This document shows positions 47,726-49,060 of a stretch of DNA of 49,060 nucleotides, one piece after another. The position numbers were made by a program, and so were the translations under genes. The notes under the pieces were generated by a model. That model was given only the letters and a program-made list of their open reading frames with translations. It was not told where the DNA came from and did not search any database. The DNA is from an uncultured Eubacteriales bacterium (GTDB taxonomy: Bacteria > Bacillota > Clostridia > Oscillospirales > Oscillospiraceae), in assembly GCA_900545405.1 (NCBI GenBank), contig UQYT01000017.1:1-49060 (forward strand), given 5' to 3'. The number at the start of each line of letters is the position of its first letter. The stretch's first letter is position 1.

Positions 47726-48973
47726 GTGGAAAAGAAAATACCGTTTGTGACCAAAGAGCAGCTTCTGGAGCTGGACAAGCGGTTCCCGACGCCGTACCAT
47801 CTCTACGACGAGCGCGGGATCAGGCGCAATGCGAAACTCGTACGTGAGGCATTTGCGTGGAACAAGGGCTTCAAGGAGTATTTTGCGGTCAAGGCCACGC
47901 CCAATCCGACCATCATGGACATCCTGCATGAGGAAGGCTGCGGCATGGACTGCTCCTCGCTGACGGAGCTGATGCTCTGCGAGCGCCAGGGCATAACCGG
48001 GCCGGAGATCATGTTCTCCTCGAACGACACGCCGGCGGAGGACTTTGCCCTCGCGGACAAGCTCGGCGCCACCATCAACCTTGACGACATCACGCACATC
48101 GACTTTCTGGAGCGCACGATAGGCCACATCCCGGAGGTCATCAGCTGCCGCTTCAACCCCGGCGGGTACTTTGAGATCTCGAACACGATCATGGACTCCC
48201 CGGGCGACGCGAAGTACGGCATGACGAAGCCGCAGATGTTCCAGGCCTACCGCATCCTGATGGAGAAGGGCGCGAAGGAGTTCGGCATCCACGCCTTCCT
48301 GGCCTCGAACACGACGACGGACGACTACTATCCGACGCTGGCGATGCAGCTCTTCCGCCTGGCGGTGGAGCTGCACGAGGAGACGGGCGCACACATCGGC
48401 TTCATCAACCTCTCCGGCGGCGTGGGCATCCCCTACCGTCCGGACGGGCATCACCCGGACATCATGGCGATAGGCGAGGGCGTGCGCCGCGTGTACGAGC
48501 AGATACTGGTCCCGGCGGGCATGGGCGACGTGAAGATCTTTACGGAGATGGGCCGCTTCATGCTGGGGCCCTACGGCTGCCTGGTGACGAAGTGCCTGCA
48601 TCAGAAGCACATCCACAAGGAGTACATCGGCGTGGACGCCTGCGCCTGCAACCTGATGCGTCCTGCGATGTACGGGGCGTACCACCACATCACGGTGGCG
48701 GGCAAGGAGGACGCGCCCTGCGACCACCTGTACGACGTGACGGGCGGCCTGTGCGAGAACAACGACAAGTTTGCGATAGACCGCTGGCTGCCGGCGATCT
48801 GCCCGGGCGACTTCCTGATAATCCACGACACGGGCGCGCACGGCCACGCGATGGGCTACAACTACAACGGCAAGCTCCGCAGCGCTGAGGTGCTGCTGTG
48901 CGAGGACGGCACAGCCAAACTCATAAGACGCGCCGAGACCCCCGAGGACTACTTCGCAACGCTGAATTTCTAA
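47726..48973 (+). CDS. lysA: diaminopimelate decarboxylase-like PLP enzyme
   Basis: A 415-residue fold III PLP decarboxylase. FAVKATPNPTIMDIL (about 52-66) holds the cofactor Lys; GCGMDCSSLTELML, FSSNDTPAEDF, SCRFNPGG, NLSGGVGIPYRPD (phosphate-binding glycines), EMGRFMLGPYG, and VTGGLCENNDKFAIDR with the LCE Cys-Glu substrate pair. This is the LysA pattern, making lysine from meso-DAP. The GTG start is one base past the kinase stop and has GGGCGGAG. It is isolated from other lysine genes and joined to a two-component system. A related decarboxylase activity is a minor alternative. Confidence 0.88.
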   Translation: MEKKIPFVTKEQLLELDKRFPTPYHLYDERGIRRNAKLVREAFAWNKGFKEYFAVKATPNPTIMDILHEEGCGMDCSSLTELMLCERQGITGPEIMFSSNDTPAEDFALADKLGATINLDDITHIDFLERTIGHIPEVISCRFNPGGYFEISNTIMDSPGDAKYGMTKPQMFQAYRILMEKGAKEFGIHAFLASNTTTDDYYPTLAMQLFRLAVELHEETGAHIGFINLSGGVGIPYRPDGHHPDIMAIGEGVRRVYEQILVPAGMGDVKIFTEMGRFMLGPYGCLVTKCLHQKHIHKEYIGVDACACNLMRPAMYGAYHHITVAGKEDAPCDHLYDVTGGLCENNDKFAIDRWLPAICPGDFLIIHDTGAHGHAMGYNYNGKLRSAEVLLCEDGTAKLIRRAETPEDYFATLNF

Positions 48974-49008
48974 AACAGTTGCGCGCGTAGCGCCCGTTTG
49001 AAAATTTA

Positions 49009-49036
49009 GTACACCAATTAAAAAGTGGTGGAGTAC
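49009..49036. repeat. imperfect inverted repeat near the window end
   Basis: GTACACCA (49009-49016) faces TGGTG-GA-GTAC (49026-49036). The last 87 bases after lysA contain no gene that I can see; this dyad may be part of a terminator or an operator of the next gene beyond the edge. Confidence 0.35.
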
Positions 49037-49060
49037 ACAGGCAAAACCACAGGCCCCCCC

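Noticed and set aside
1..49060. Search for defence islands, prophage genes, transposases, integrases or toxin-antitoxin pairs
   Set aside because: No recognisable member of these groups was found; the YhaO/YhaN-like pair looks like housekeeping DNA repair rather than an anti-phage system in this context.

Overview
The window reads as chromosome from a GC-rich, spore-forming Firmicute, most likely a gut-type Clostridia of the Oscillospiraceae. The basis is a SpoIVB-type protease gene, an L-box lysine riboswitch, a B. subtilis-like ARG box, clean TTGACA/TATAAT-type promoters, frequent ATA isoleucine codons despite high GC, and Firmicute-type gene pairs (PadR + DUF2812, YmdB + YhaO/YhaN-like, ACT regulator + hom + lysC). 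The taxon is inference. I see no prophage, insertion sequence, CRISPR array or defence island; coding density is high and nearly every open frame on the opposite strand is a GC shadow.

Layout. 1-9.4 kb: tRNA-Ser(CGA), a PadR/DUF2812 pair behind an operator-studded promoter, a ClC channel, an M3-like lipoprotein peptidase, and a leftward operon of YmdB-like phosphoesterase, YhaO/SbcD-like nuclease, YhaN-like ATPase and a B3/B4 protein; then a 54-residue protein and tRNA-Arg(ACG). 9.4-15.2 kb: a leftward unit headed by a lysine riboswitch with its own terminator, encoding an amino-acid ABC transporter (binding protein, permease, ATPase), an NhaC-family antiporter and an FMN-dependent alpha-hydroxy-acid dehydrogenase. 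15.3-24.6 kb: Na/Pi-PhoU transporter, CDF metal exporter, Mrp/NBP35 ATPase, M14 peptidase, SpoIVB, and a leftward run of flavodoxin-like reductase, EEP-family phosphatase/nuclease, MBL hydrolase and small DMT transporter. 24.7-30.3 kb: ACT/HTH regulator, homoserine dehydrogenase and aspartate kinase, convergent with ilvE, then a DUF362 ferredoxin-like protein.

30.4-38.4 kb is a complete arginine operon, argG-H-C-J-B-D-F, read leftward from one promoter that overlaps an ARG box. ArgJ recycles the acetyl group, and ArgC, B, D, F, G and H complete the route from glutamate to arginine. 38.4-39.7 kb carries an RlmI-like rRNA methyltransferase.

39.7-46.3 kb is a glycogen operon (glgB, glgA, a phosphorylase-like gene, a GH13 glucanase) read leftward with four-base overlaps. 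Divergent from it are a response regulator, a histidine kinase reduced to its catalytic core, and a diaminopimelate decarboxylase.

The most unusual items are both in the glycogen operon. The 252-residue protein between glgA and GH13 follows the N-terminal catalytic domain of glycogen phosphorylase from end to end, but lacks the active-site motifs and the whole PLP domain. The branching enzyme carries a lysine/alanine-rich tail with six tandem octapeptides. All family assignments come from reading motifs by eye; no database search was run.
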